Shown: positions 1 to 7,403, counted from the stretch's first letter. The stretch: DNA of 11,973 nt from DATMBL01 sp050735975 (GCA_050735975.1 JBOHVS010000307.1:1-11973), one strand, 5' to 3'. Numbers and translations: made by a program. The notes: generated from the sequence alone by a model not told the origin.

Positions 1-620
1 GTAATTTCCAAATGACGGATTCGGGCGGTGGGCACATAGCGAGCGGCGTCACAAGAGTAGCTTGCAATCACCCGGTGGACGAATACAGAGTCCGCGCCCC
101 TCATGATCTCCAGAAAAGGGCCGCAGCAGTCAAATACATCACGCCGGACCGCCATGTTGTTCGTGTAGCCGTAATAGATTTCCCTAACCTTACTTGAGAA
201 GATAAGGTCAGCTCTTTCGGACTCATAGGTTGATAATATCGACAAAGCAGGAGATTCCACCGCGTATTGTCGGCCGCCCAGAATAAGACTCACTCCAGGC
301 CAACGCATTCCGGCTGTAATCTCTTTCAGCCACTCACGGCATGGCACGCAGTCCGCATCCGTAAAGGCAATGATCGTCCCCTTTGAAGCAGCGACGCCGC
401 GGTTACGCGCCGCATACGCGCCCTGCTTCAGCTCTGAAAAAAGTCTTATACGCGAGTACTTCCTGACAATCGCTGCTGAGCTATCCGTCGAATTGTTATC
501 GATCATGATAATTTCATAGCGCATCGAAGGGCAGTTTTGCGCAAGAAGAGCATTGACACACTGTTCGATATACCGCTCAGCGTTGTAGAACGGAACAACG
601 ACGGAGATGTCTATCTCCAT
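1..620 (-). CDS. Family 2 glycosyltransferase, C-terminus cut by window edge
   Basis: Reverse-strand reading gives 206 uninterrupted codons that run off the left edge. The start MEIDISVVVPFYN is the classic GT-A opening strand. DNNSTDSS at about residues 41-48 is the nucleotide-binding loop. FTDADCVP around residues 86-93 holds the DxD-type metal and nucleotide-sugar site (D88-A-D90). Family knowledge: these enzymes move a sugar from a nucleotide-sugar to a lipid-linked or glycan acceptor at the inner face of the membrane. RGADSVFVHRVI near residue 174 lies where the acceptor-side acidic residue usually sits. An alternative in-frame ATG at 665, just after an in-frame TAG, has AGAGG nine bases upstream. 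The ATG at 620 has GAGG eight bases upstream and fits the family N-terminus better, so I chose it. It diverges from the sugar operon at 1090. Acceptor and sugar cannot be told from sequence. Confidence 0.9.
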   Translation of the reverse strand, partial: MEIDISVVVPFYNAERYIEQCVNALLAQNCPSMRYEIIMIDNNSTDSSAAIVRKYSRIRLFSELKQGAYAARNRGVAASKGTIIAFTDADCVPCREWLKEITAGMRWPGVSLILGGRQYAVESPALSILSTYESERADLIFSSKVREIYYGYTNNMAVRRDVFDCCGPFLEIMRGADSVFVHRVIASYSCDAARYVPTARIRHLEI

Positions 621-665
621 TTGTTCAGCCTCGCCAGCTTTCGGTGCAATATCGGTTCTGCCCAT

Positions 666-1089
666 CGCGCAAGGCCTCTACGTACTCTAGCAATACATTG
701 AGCGATTCGTCCCCTCCGCGCCTCTCAGCCGTATGACATGATTTTAATGATTTATTGAGTTGGGTTTACGTACAGAGCGTCCATGAACCTGCCGATGTGA
801 CGCTTTCATGCTTGGCTCATGCGCGACCGGCCGCGTGGCAACTGTCCCCGAAGGCAACACTTTACCTATCTTACGAGCCCGTGCGTTCGCAAGAGCCTTT
901 ATTCAAGCAGGACCTGAATGTGCTGCTACCGAAGCGTCCCATTTTGATTCAAGAGCCAGCCTCAGGTTGACGGAATTGACGGGAATCGGATACTCTTTGC
1001 GCCGGACAGTTGAAAACAAAGGTCGCGAATCATTCTGTTGGGTGCAGCCTTTTCGGGATCTCGGGAGAAGTCCCACTGGTCGCTTCATC
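666..1089. other. 424-base intergenic region between divergent glycan genes
   Basis: No convincing gene is seen here. An open frame continues upstream of the oxidoreductase from 808, but its translation has none of the Rossmann features and the family begins just before the strand encoded from about 1111. The left part (about 735-765) is A+T-rich and could hold the promoter of the leftward glycosyltransferase. The right part has a tandem TTGACGGAA/TTGACGGGAA (from 967 and 976) that includes a candidate promoter. I see no hairpin of note. Confidence 0.5.
967..994 (+). promoter_or_regulatory. Candidate sigma-70-type promoter for the sugar operon
   Basis: TTGACG (967-972, 5 of 6 to the -35 consensus), a 16-base spacer, then GATACT (989-994, 4 of 6 to the -10 consensus). 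It would start transcription near 1001 and leave a leader of roughly 90 bases before the ATG at 1090. Only sequence similarity supports it. Confidence 0.25.
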
Positions 1090-2223
1090 ATGCCTGGCAA
1101 CATAAAACCGTACTTGCGCATCGGCCTTATCGGCTGCGGTCGGATCGCACAGCACGTCCACCTGCCGGTGCTCACCGCACTCGACGGCGTGGAGCTCGCC
1201 GCCGTGGCGGAGGTTGATGCTGGGCGGCGCGAGGCCTGTCGCGCTGTCTCGCCGCGGGCCAGACTGTTTGCCGACTATCGCGACCTGCTGGATGAAGGCG
1301 ACGTCGAGGCGGTCGTTATATGCCTGCCGCCGGCTCTACACGCGGAAACCGCGGTGGCCTGCTTCGAGCGAAATTTGCACGTCTATGTAGAGAAACCACT
1401 CGCCACTACTCTGGAGGACGGCGAAAAGGTCGTCGCCGCTTGGCGTCAGGCGGGCACGGTCGGCAGAATCGGGTTTAACTGCCGCTTTCACCCGCTTGTC
1501 GCGGAGCTGCGCGCGGTGTTGCGGCGGGGAATCCCGGGTGGAGTGATCGGGGCACGGACGGTGTTCTGCGCTGCCCGCCGAACGCTACCCGAATGGAAGC
1601 GCGACCGGGCAATCGGCGGAGGTGTGCTGCTGGATCTTGTGAGCCACCATTTCGATCTAGTACGCTTCGTCTTTGATCAGGAAATTGTCGAAATAGGAGC
1701 ACTACTGCGCTCGTTTGAAAGCGAGGAGGACACGGTCGCGATTAAGCTGCGTCTTGCTGCCGGTCCGCTGGTAACAACCTTTGCCTCTCTGGCAGCCGTG
1801 GAAGAGGATTGCATTGAGGTCTACGGTTCGAGCGGTAAGCTCGTATTCGACCGCTATCGTTCGTCCCGACTTGGTTTCACTCCTTCGCGTCGAGACTATC
1901 GGTGGATGGCGCGCGTGCGGGCCGCGGCTGCCACCCTTGCTGCCCTCCCGCGAACGGCGCGGGACATCCTGTCCCCGCCCCGCGAGCGCAGCTTCGCCTT
2001 TGCACTCGCGGCTTTCGGTGCTGCTATCCAGGGGCGCACGCATAAAGGGCCAGACCTCGAGGATGGCCTGCGCAGCCTGGCAGCGGTAATCGCAGCCGAG
2101 CGCGCGGCCCGCAGCGGCGAAACAGTGGCTTTGGCGAGAGTAGCCCCTATCTCACGCGGGGATACACCCGCAATGCAAGCTACGGCAAGCCTCCCGGCAG
2201 ACTCTCGGAAAGCGCATACATGA
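1090..2223 (+). CDS. Gfo/Idh/MocA family NAD(P)-dependent sugar oxidoreductase
   Basis: A 377-residue protein, a normal length for the family. Residues 9-30 form the Rossmann start with GCGRIA (15-20) binding NAD(P). VEAVVICLPPALHAE (72-86) is the second nucleotide-side strand, and EKPLA (101-105) carries the catalytic lysine K102. GGGVLLDLVSHHFDL (176-190) supplies the D182 and H186 positions of the active site. Such enzymes oxidise, reduce or epimerise sugars, often as nucleotide-sugars. Lying first in an operon with two glycosyltransferases, it probably modifies a sugar precursor for a surface glycan; the substrate is not predictable. The frame is open back to 808, but I chose ATG 1090 because the Rossmann strand begins eight residues later. 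The ribosome site is weak (GGGAGAAG about 20 bases upstream). The stop overlaps the next gene by four bases (ATGA). The last 35 or so residues are low-complexity and not part of the fold. Confidence 0.9.
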   Translation: MPGNIKPYLRIGLIGCGRIAQHVHLPVLTALDGVELAAVAEVDAGRREACRAVSPRARLFADYRDLLDEGDVEAVVICLPPALHAETAVACFERNLHVYVEKPLATTLEDGEKVVAAWRQAGTVGRIGFNCRFHPLVAELRAVLRRGIPGGVIGARTVFCAARRTLPEWKRDRAIGGGVLLDLVSHHFDLVRFVFDQEIVEIGALLRSFESEEDTVAIKLRLAAGPLVTTFASLAAVEEDCIEVYGSSGKLVFDRYRSSRLGFTPSRRDYRWMARVRAAAATLAALPRTARDILSPPRERSFAFALAAFGAAIQGRTHKGPDLEDGLRSLAAVIAAERAARSGETVALARVAPISRGDTPAMQATASLPADSRKAHT

Positions 2224-3197
2224 GCCGCCTGGAACCCAAACTGGCGGTCGTGCTGGTCACCGCTGATCGCTACGACACTCTCCGCCGCACGCTTCGGCAC
2301 CTCCGTGACCAGAGCGTGCGTGACCGGATCGAGCTGCTGCTCGTCGGTCCCAACGAGGCTTCCTTTGGCGACCTCGACCCGGCGGCCCTGATGGGCTTCG
2401 CCCGCTGGCGTACGCTAGCCGTAGGTCCGATCCGCGAAGTCGAACGCGCTCTCGCTGCCGGCGTGACGGCGGCTACCGCTCCTGTGGTTGCGCTGCTCGA
2501 GAACCACGTCTATCCCGAACCGGATTGGGCGGCCGCTATCCTACGCGCCCATGATGGGCCGTGGGCAGCGGTGGGCAGCGTCATCTGCAACGCCAACCCA
2601 GAGACGGCCACGAGTTGGGTCGAGCACTTCCTCTCCTATGGCTTCCATGACGAATCATCAAGCGGGGGTGAGGTCTCGCGGGTCTCCCGCAACAATACCA
2701 CTTTCAAGCGGACCATACTTGAAGCTTTCGCCGATCGCTTGCCCGATGCCCTAGCGCGGGACGGTGGTCTTCTGGACGAGCTACAGCGGCGCGGTCAGCG
2801 CTTCTATCTCGAACCGAAAGCACGACTGCTGCATCTTAATCTGTCGCGGTTGGGCCCTATGCTCATGCTGCGTGTGTTCTCAGCCCGCGCTGCCGCGGCT
2901 ACACGCGCGCGCACCGGAGGTTGGTCGCTGGGCCGACGACTACTCTATGTCGCGGGCAGTCCCGTGTTCCCGTTGCTGAGGCTTCGCACTCTATGGCCGC
3001 GGTTGCGAAAGCACCCCGCGCGCAACGTCCTGCCGCGGATCGCGCCTTTGCTCACGGTGGCTTTGGTGTTGGACGCGTTCGGGCAGGCTCTCGGCTTCGC
3101 ATTCGGCGCGGGCCATAGCGCTGAGCGCGCCGGGCGTTACGATCTCGAACGTCAGCCTTACCTCTCACCAATGGACCGTGCACGCTTCTCCCGTTAG
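2220..3197 (+). CDS. GT2-like glycosyltransferase with atypical metal-site loop
   Basis: A 325-residue protein whose ATG overlaps the upstream stop, implying translational coupling. LAVVLVTADRYDTLRRTL (8-25) is the GT-A opening strand, where VTADR takes the place of the usual PTYNR. VVALLENHVYPEPDW (89-103) sits at the position of the DxD motif but reads E94-N95-H96, so a canonical aspartate pair is missing. WAAVGSVICNANPETATSW (115-133) is the following strand and loop that I associate with a GT2 subgroup having ExH-type loops. SRNNTTFKR (156-164) is the usual 'native position' segment before the acceptor side. The C-terminal part (about 215-320) is Arg-rich with hydrophobic stretches around 240-255 and 275-300 that may bind the membrane. 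It probably transfers a sugar to a lipid-linked glycan with its operon partners. Whether it is active without a normal DxD is unknown. Confidence 0.8.
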   Translation: MSRLEPKLAVVLVTADRYDTLRRTLRHLRDQSVRDRIELLLVGPNEASFGDLDPAALMGFARWRTLAVGPIREVERALAAGVTAATAPVVALLENHVYPEPDWAAAILRAHDGPWAAVGSVICNANPETATSWVEHFLSYGFHDESSSGGEVSRVSRNNTTFKRTILEAFADRLPDALARDGGLLDELQRRGQRFYLEPKARLLHLNLSRLGPMLMLRVFSARAAAATRARTGGWSLGRRLLYVAGSPVFPLLRLRTLWPRLRKHPARNVLPRIAPLLTVALVLDAFGQALGFAFGAGHSAERAGRYDLERQPYLSPMDRARFSR

Positions 3198-3207
3198 GTG
3201 GGACGGC

Positions 3208-4395
3208 ATGCGCATTCTCATCCTTCACGATTATGGCACCCTAAGTGGCGGCGCCGAAATGATGGTATGGAGGCTGCGTGAAGCTCTACGCGCCCGCGGG
3301 CATCAGGCACTGCTGTTCACGAGCACGGCGCGGCCACTCCCTCTTCCAATCGTTTCCGATGCGAGCTGCTTCGGCACGGTCTCGCCCCTGAGACGCGTGC
3401 TTCAGGCGACAAACCCGCACGCGTACCGGCGCCTACGTGACATGCTGCGCGCTTTCCGGCCCGATGTCGTACACGTCAAGATGTTCCTCACCCAGCTCTC
3501 ACCGCTCGTGCTGCCGCTGCTGCGTTCCGTTCCCAGCTTATTACACGTCATTAACTATAATCTCATTTGCCCCATCAACACAAAGACGCTCCCGAGTGGC
3601 GCTCCTTGCCGGCACAGGCCGGGCACGGTCTGTCACGCCACGGGCTGCATGTCTTGGCCGGGCGTAGCGCGCATCGCCGTCCAGCGGCACTTGATTGATC
3701 TCGACGTTTTCGACCACATCGTGGCCAACAGCCAGTGGGTGGCCGACCGGTTGCGCGCCGAAGGCGTGCGCGTGGATAGCTGGATCCACAACGGCGTGCC
3801 GCTGCAACAGCAGCGCCCACCCTTACGAGACCCGCCTGTCGTCGGATTCGCCGGTCGCTTGGTCAGTAAAAAAGGCGTCGACATGCTACTGCGTGCGATG
3901 CCCGCGCTGCTGCGTCGCTTGCCGGCGGCGCGGTTGCTTATCGCCGGTGATGGTCCAGAGCGATTGCGACTCGAAAGCCTCGCGCGCGAACTCGGTATCC
4001 GCGAGGCGGTGGCGTTTCTTGGGCATCTCGAACAGGCCGAGCTCGAGCGGGTTCTCGCCCCCGCCTGGGTCCAGGCTGTGCCATCGCGCTGGGAAGAACC
4101 TTTCGGGCTGGTAGCTGCGGAGGCCATGATGCGTGGAACGGCAGTGGTTGCGAGCCGTGCCGGCGGCCTGGCCGAGCAAGTCATCGAGGGAGAGACGGGA
4201 TACCTAGTAACGGCAGGCGAGCCTTCAGCGCTCGTCGATGCGTTGGAGCGCATCCTCCGCGATCGCGCGCTTGCCGAGCGACTAGGAGCCGCCGGGCGTC
4301 GGTTCGCTATGGTCGAGCTCACGGAGGCGCGACATGTCGAGCGGATGCTCGCAATTTATGAGGAGCTAACCGCCGATTCGAGACGCCGAAATTGA
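3208..4395 (+). CDS. Family 4 glycosyltransferase (GT-B fold)
   Basis: A 395-residue protein of normal length. The N-terminal acceptor domain starts MRILILHDYG with SGGAEMMVWRL (13-23), the glycine-rich acceptor loop. The C-terminal donor domain begins VVGFAGRLVSKKGVDMLL (211-228), followed by LLIAGDGPE (243-251). E297-PFGLVAA-E305 is the EX7E motif that binds the nucleotide-sugar and marks retaining GT4 enzymes. A cysteine cluster (C121, C134, C142, C147) lies between the acceptor-domain strands; such clusters occur in several GT4 subfamilies and could bind metal or form disulphides. I chose ATG 3208 over ATG 3178 because AGGTGG precedes it at a good distance and residues 1-10 then match the family start. 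It follows the GT2-like gene by ten bases and is the last gene of the operon. Confidence 0.93.
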   Translation: MRILILHDYGTLSGGAEMMVWRLREALRARGHQALLFTSTARPLPLPIVSDASCFGTVSPLRRVLQATNPHAYRRLRDMLRAFRPDVVHVKMFLTQLSPLVLPLLRSVPSLLHVINYNLICPINTKTLPSGAPCRHRPGTVCHATGCMSWPGVARIAVQRHLIDLDVFDHIVANSQWVADRLRAEGVRVDSWIHNGVPLQQQRPPLRDPPVVGFAGRLVSKKGVDMLLRAMPALLRRLPAARLLIAGDGPERLRLESLARELGIREAVAFLGHLEQAELERVLAPAWVQAVPSRWEEPFGLVAAEAMMRGTAVVASRAGGLAEQVIEGETGYLVTAGEPSALVDALERILRDRALAERLGAAGRRFAMVELTEARHVERMLAIYEELTADSRRRN

Positions 4396-4497
4396 AGCTA
4401 AGGGATCCCGTGGACCGTGGGTGAGAAAAACGGGGCAGCAGACGAGCTTCTGGGCCGAGAACTCGTTGCTACGATAGTTCATTACCATAATCGGATA

Positions 4498-4815
4498 TCA
4501 CACTCCCGTGGAGGGTATGATCTCCGCTTTGAGCACCCGTTGCTTTAGCATCAGAACCTGGCGATTCCGTTCTGCATCTTCAGAGACAACACAGTCGGGC
4601 GGCGCGATGATGCGGAAGTCACGCATGTAATCGTCATTGGCGCTAAAGAGCACACATATATCGCCTGCCATGCCGGTCAGAATAAGGGTCGTCGCCCCGA
4701 GATATTTCAACAGGATCTCGATATTGGTTTGAAAAAAGGCGGAATGCTTCGGTTTGAGAACGAAATAGTCATCCTGTTCAGGCGCCAGCTGCGCCACAAT
4801 TGGTTTGCCCCGCAC
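4498..4815 (-). pseudogene. Isochorismatase-family cysteine hydrolase, 5'-truncated remnant
   Basis: The readable part is 105 residues, against roughly 180-210 for the family. DDYFVLKPKHSAFFQT contains the catalytic lysine, and LILTGMAGDICVLFSAND contains the nucleophilic cysteine on its usual turn. The C-terminal segment (RNRQVLMLKQRVLKAE) is complete to a natural TGA. The N-terminal half is absent, including the first strand with the catalytic aspartate. An in-frame TAA lies four codons before the GTG at 4813-4815, and I find no matching missing half in the other reverse frames up to 4961. With no aspartate of the D-K-C triad it should not be an active hydrolase. It follows the TVP38-like gene on the same strand after 146 bases. 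A short alternative-start protein of unknown use cannot be excluded, but decay after a deletion is likelier. Confidence 0.75.
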
Positions 4816-4961
4816 GTTTTTCTTTTACCGTTCTTCGATCCGCGGGAAAACCCCCGGGGAAAGGCGATCCGCCTGATCGGCGTCCGCCTGAAGAAACTTT
4901 TCTGAACTGTTGTTAGATACGCTCGGCTGGCAAAACGTCCGGCCTGTGATCTTGTTTCCCA

Positions 4962-5663
4962 CTACCCGCTTCCCGTCCCAAGTCTTCGACGCAGCCATAA
5001 GGTGCCTAACACGCTTACGACGGCCAGGGCCGTAAGCAAAAGATAACTTCCCCAACCGGGATTGCGGATCGCGCTCTCCATCTGGTGAGCAAACAAATTG
5101 ATAATGACGATTCCCGGCGCCAATCCAAGCAACGATCCGATCGTGTAGTCCCGGATTGGGACCTGAAACGCACCGGAGATCACGTTAACGATGGTGAAAG
5201 GTGCGACCGGGAGAAGACGCAGAGTTGCCACCGCGACAATTCCCGCTTGCCCGATTTTGCGCTCGACACGCTCCCATTTGGGTCCGGTAATCTGCCGAAT
5301 AAAATCTCGCCCCAGAAAATAACCCACCGCGTAGGTGACTGCAGCGCCTAAAAGACTTCCGGCTAACGAATACACCGACCCAAGCGTCGGACCAAAAACG
5401 AGCGCCGTGGCTATGATCAGAACGGTAATCGGGACCATAATAAGACTACCGACTAGATAAGCGGCAAGAATGATCATGGGGCGGGCCGGGTTATTTCGTA
5501 ACGAAAACGCCCAGGCGGTAATCTTGCGGAGTTCGATCTGTTCGGCTAGCGGCGTCCATTTCCATGCCGCCGCGGCGGCAAAAAGTAAAACCAAGATTGC
5601 CACCGCCAACCAAATTCGCCGGCGCCGGCCCTTACTTGTTGTCTCACTTTCTTCCTTAGCCAC
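4962..5663 (-). CDS. TVP38/TMEM64 (VTT/DedA-like) family membrane protein
   Basis: An integral membrane protein of about 233 residues. After a basic N-terminus (KGRRRR) comes a first helix (IWLAVAILVLLFAAAAAW). The VTT core follows: a glycine-rich re-entrant and helical stretch from VPITVLIIATALVFG through SLAGSLLGAAVTYAVGYFLGR, then TLRLLPVAPFTIVNVISGA with the conserved Arg/Pro re-entrant turn, and two more helices. The length is that of a stand-alone VTT protein, not the phospholipase D fusion. Family knowledge links DedA/TVP38 proteins to lipid scrambling or flipping and membrane homeostasis, but this protein's substrate is unknown. I chose GTG 5663 because GAGG ends six bases upstream, an ideal spacing. 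In-frame ATGs at 5675 and 5705 lack a clear ribosome site; the longest frame starts at 5705. Confidence 0.88.
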   Translation of the reverse strand: MAKEESETTSKGRRRRIWLAVAILVLLFAAAAAWKWTPLAEQIELRKITAWAFSLRNNPARPMIILAAYLVGSLIMVPITVLIIATALVFGPTLGSVYSLAGSLLGAAVTYAVGYFLGRDFIRQITGPKWERVERKIGQAGIVAVATLRLLPVAPFTIVNVISGAFQVPIRDYTIGSLLGLAPGIVIINLFAHQMESAIRNPGWGSYLLLTALAVVSVLGTLWLRRRLGTGSG

Positions 5664-5673
5664 AATCCCCCTC
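5664..5673 (-). promoter_or_regulatory. Strong ribosome binding site deciding the TVP38 start
   Basis: Read on the minus strand this is GAGGGGG then ATT directly before GTG (5663-5661). GAGG lies six bases from the GTG. The upstream ATG codons at 5675 and 5705 have no comparable purine run at the right distance. Confidence 0.5.
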
Positions 5674-5770
5674 ATGAGTTGGCTACAATGATGAAACGGG
5701 ACCATAAGAATGGAGCAATTCCTATGCCGCTCACAGTTAAAACAACGTATATAAAGATGAAAAAGCGGAA

Positions 5771-5852
5771 CTCCTCAAGCGTTTCTGATGCGCAAGCGCC
5801 ATAGCAGGAGATGGCCAGAGACGAGGGGTAAAAGTTCAACCTGCTTGAGGAG
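5771..5852. repeat. 10-bp perfect inverted repeat between TVP38 and rnhB genes
   Basis: CTCCTCAAGC (5771-5780) and GCTTGAGGAG (5843-5852) are exact reverse complements with a 62-base loop. The region lies just downstream of the RNase HII stop (5900) and upstream of the TVP38 gene. There is no run of T after either arm, so it is not an obvious terminator. The large loop makes a stable hairpin doubtful. Confidence 0.35.
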
Positions 5853-5899
5853 CAAGTGGGAGCGAAGCGACTGAATCCAACGAAGCATATGAGTCTTTT

Positions 5900-6853
5900 T
5901 CAGCAGCCTGCGGTTTTCCAGCGTCGAGAAATCATCAATCTAATTTTTCGCTGTTCTTTTTCACCGAGATCCGCCCAGCAATCTTTCAGCTGAGCTTCAA
6001 AATTACGCAACCCCGGCGCCGAATTCACTTCCGCCAGTCGTTGCTTGAGGGAATAAAACAGCTCGGCAAACTCGCCGCAAAGCTCTCGGATGAAAGGAAA
6101 GGACATTCGATGAACGGGACAGGGCCCAAATCCACGAATGGCGGCCTGGTGTTCCGGCGTGCTGTAGCCCTTGTGCTGAGCGAAACCGTAACCAGGATAT
6201 GCGTTTTCGAGCTCCTCCATGAGCCTGTCCCGATAAGTTTTGGCGATGATCGACGCGGCCGCGATGGAAAAATTGATCCCGTCTCCCTTGTAAAAACAGT
6301 TCTGCGGGACAGTAACTCCGGGAATCGTGCGCGCATCGATGAGCAGATGTTCCGGCTTCAGCGGGAGAGCTTCAACGGCCCGTTGCATCGCCAGGAGAGC
6401 GGCATGGTAGATGTTGAGACGATCGATTTCACCCACATCCGCTACGCCAATGCCGATAGCGGCTGCCCCTACGCGGATAGCCGCTTCCATCTTGGCCCGT
6501 TGCTCGGGATCGAGCCGCTTCGAATCGTCAATCCCGGCGATCTCTGTTCCCGGTGAAAAGATGACCGCCGCCGCCACCACGGGACCAGCAAGCGGGCCGA
6601 CTCCGGCTTCGTCCACACCCGCAATAGAGTGGATGCCGGATTTCCAGAGCACACGCTCAAAATTCAGCATGTTTTGCACGCGCAGCCGTTCCGTTCGCTG
6701 CTTGTCGTATTGTTTTTTGGCAAACTCGTAGATTTTTTGGACCCCCTGTCGCGGATCCCGTCCTAATTGCTGCAACACATGGGCAGTCACAGGCTGACTT
6801 CCTTTGAAAACCTCCCTACGGATTTCGTCAATTGATAGGTTGCGTAATTTCAT
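5900..6853 (-). CDS. rnhB: Ribonuclease HII with N-terminal extension
   Basis: Cleaves the RNA strand of RNA-DNA hybrids and removes single ribonucleotides misincorporated in DNA. The 317-residue protein has the RNase HII fold from about residue 75. GVDEAGVGPLAGPV (79-92) gives D81 and E82, IDDSKRL (108-114) is the next conserved loop, LLIDA gives D173, and YKGDG gives D191. The D173-D191 spacing equals that of E. coli RNase HII (D108 and D126). SIAAASIIAKTYRD (196-209) and FAQHKGY (224-230) are also conserved. The first 75 or so residues are a helical extension, like those of some Firmicutes and other long-form RNase HII enzymes. The C-terminal tail past about residue 255 is also longer than in E. 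coli. The usual Arg of the GRG loop is Val here (V85). The ATG at 6853 is preceded by AAGGGA four bases upstream. Confidence 0.96.
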   Translation of the reverse strand: MKLRNLSIDEIRREVFKGSQPVTAHVLQQLGRDPRQGVQKIYEFAKKQYDKQRTERLRVQNMLNFERVLWKSGIHSIAGVDEAGVGPLAGPVVAAAVIFSPGTEIAGIDDSKRLDPEQRAKMEAAIRVGAAAIGIGVADVGEIDRLNIYHAALLAMQRAVEALPLKPEHLLIDARTIPGVTVPQNCFYKGDGINFSIAAASIIAKTYRDRLMEELENAYPGYGFAQHKGYSTPEHQAAIRGFGPCPVHRMSFPFIRELCGEFAELFYSLKQRLAEVNSAPGLRNFEAQLKDCWADLGEKEQRKIRLMISRRWKTAGC

Positions 6854-6860
6854 CGTTCCC

Positions 6861-6961
6861 TTACCGTTACGAAAGTCTTACACTCGTCATTCTCTAATTT
6901 GGGACGCTGTGCCAGAAATGAAACACAATTTGGCTTTCGTTTTTGACGAAAGTAACCGTAA
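6861..6961. repeat. Short direct and inverted repeats in the rnhB divergent intergenic region
   Basis: ACGAAAGT occurs at 6869-6876 and again at 6946-6953. TTACCGTTAC (6861-6870) and GTAACCGTAA (6952-6961) are reverse complements with one mismatch. CTTTCGT (6934-6940) and ACGAAAG (6946-6952) form a 7-bp stem with a TTTTG loop. The first arm overlaps the RNase HII ribosome-site region. These could be operator half-sites for a regulator acting on both divergent genes; no regulator is recognised. Confidence 0.35.
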
Positions 6962-7010
6962 TCCAAGAACTTATTCTAAGGTATAGAAATTGCTAGACTT
7001 ACGTAGCGTC

Positions 7011-7403
7011 ATGAAAGAACTTTTCCTTCTGTTGGTTGTCACTGGAGTGCTGGGTCTAGCTCCGGCTTGGTATCACCTTCAGCGCACCGTGCTACAGAAA
7101 GAAATATTCACCGCCGGCAGGCTACAGCAACACATCGCTCCGTCGATGGGCGTGACAGACATTAGCCCAAGAGGCGCCGCCGGTAAGCCCATCATAAGCG
7201 GAGCAAAAGACTCCAAGAAACCGCAGCATCCTCTGAAAGACCAATCCGCTGATCGGCGCAGGGCCGGCGCAGCAATCCATACCCGAACACGGGAAGCGAT
7301 AAGATCATTTCAAACCAACGCCGAACTACGAACGGCGCGTTTGGCTCCTGAGGTGGCCGATCAGTTAGCGTTCGAGGCTCCAAACTATAGGGTCGATCCA
7401 TAG
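7011..7403 (+). CDS. Small secreted protein with peptidoglycan-binding-like tail
   Basis: A 131-residue hypothetical protein. MKELFLLLVVTGVLGLAPAWYH is a signal peptide or single membrane anchor. It is followed by a Gly/Pro/Lys-rich linker (about residues 45-85). The C-terminal stretch TREAIRSFQTNAELRTARL then APEVADQLAF (about 91-121) resembles the second half of the peptidoglycan-binding domain 1 (the 'T-x-AI-x-x-FQ ... G-x-L-x-P-x-T' pattern), but the linking glycines are missing and only part of a domain is present. If exported it may touch the cell wall; that is inference. ATG 7011 lacks a clear ribosome site. A TTG at 6990 in the same frame has AAGG eight bases upstream and would add seven residues, so the true start is open. 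The gene diverges from rnhB. Confidence 0.6.
   Translation: MKELFLLLVVTGVLGLAPAWYHLQRTVLQKEIFTAGRLQQHIAPSMGVTDISPRGAAGKPIISGAKDSKKPQHPLKDQSADRRRAGAAIHTRTREAIRSFQTNAELRTARLAPEVADQLAFEAPNYRVDP

Noticed and set aside
808..1089. In-frame N-terminal extension of the oxidoreductase (94 codons)
   Set aside because: The translation has no family features, no ribosome site is seen at 808, and a promoter-like TTGACG/GATACT lies inside it. The Rossmann fold begins right after ATG 1090.
3633..4322. 229-codon reverse open frame opposite the GT4 gene
   Set aside because: It is an antisense shadow in G+C-rich DNA; the translation is Ser/Arg/Ala-rich with no fold, while the forward strand has a complete glycosyltransferase.
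4396..4450. Possible terminator after the sugar operon around CCCGTGGACCGTGGG
   Set aside because: The CCGTGG words are direct and not inverted, so no stable stem forms, and the following A run is on the wrong side for an intrinsic terminator on the plus strand.
4825..4961. Open reverse frame between the TVP38 gene and the hydrolase remnant
   Set aside because: It is in the remnant's frame but ends at a TAA, shows no isochorismatase features, and its 5' part is only an out-of-frame overlap of the TVP38 gene.
6900..6930. TGGCAC on the minus strand upstream of rnhB, possible sigma-54 promoter
   Set aside because: The matching -12 TTGC element is absent at the required spacing.
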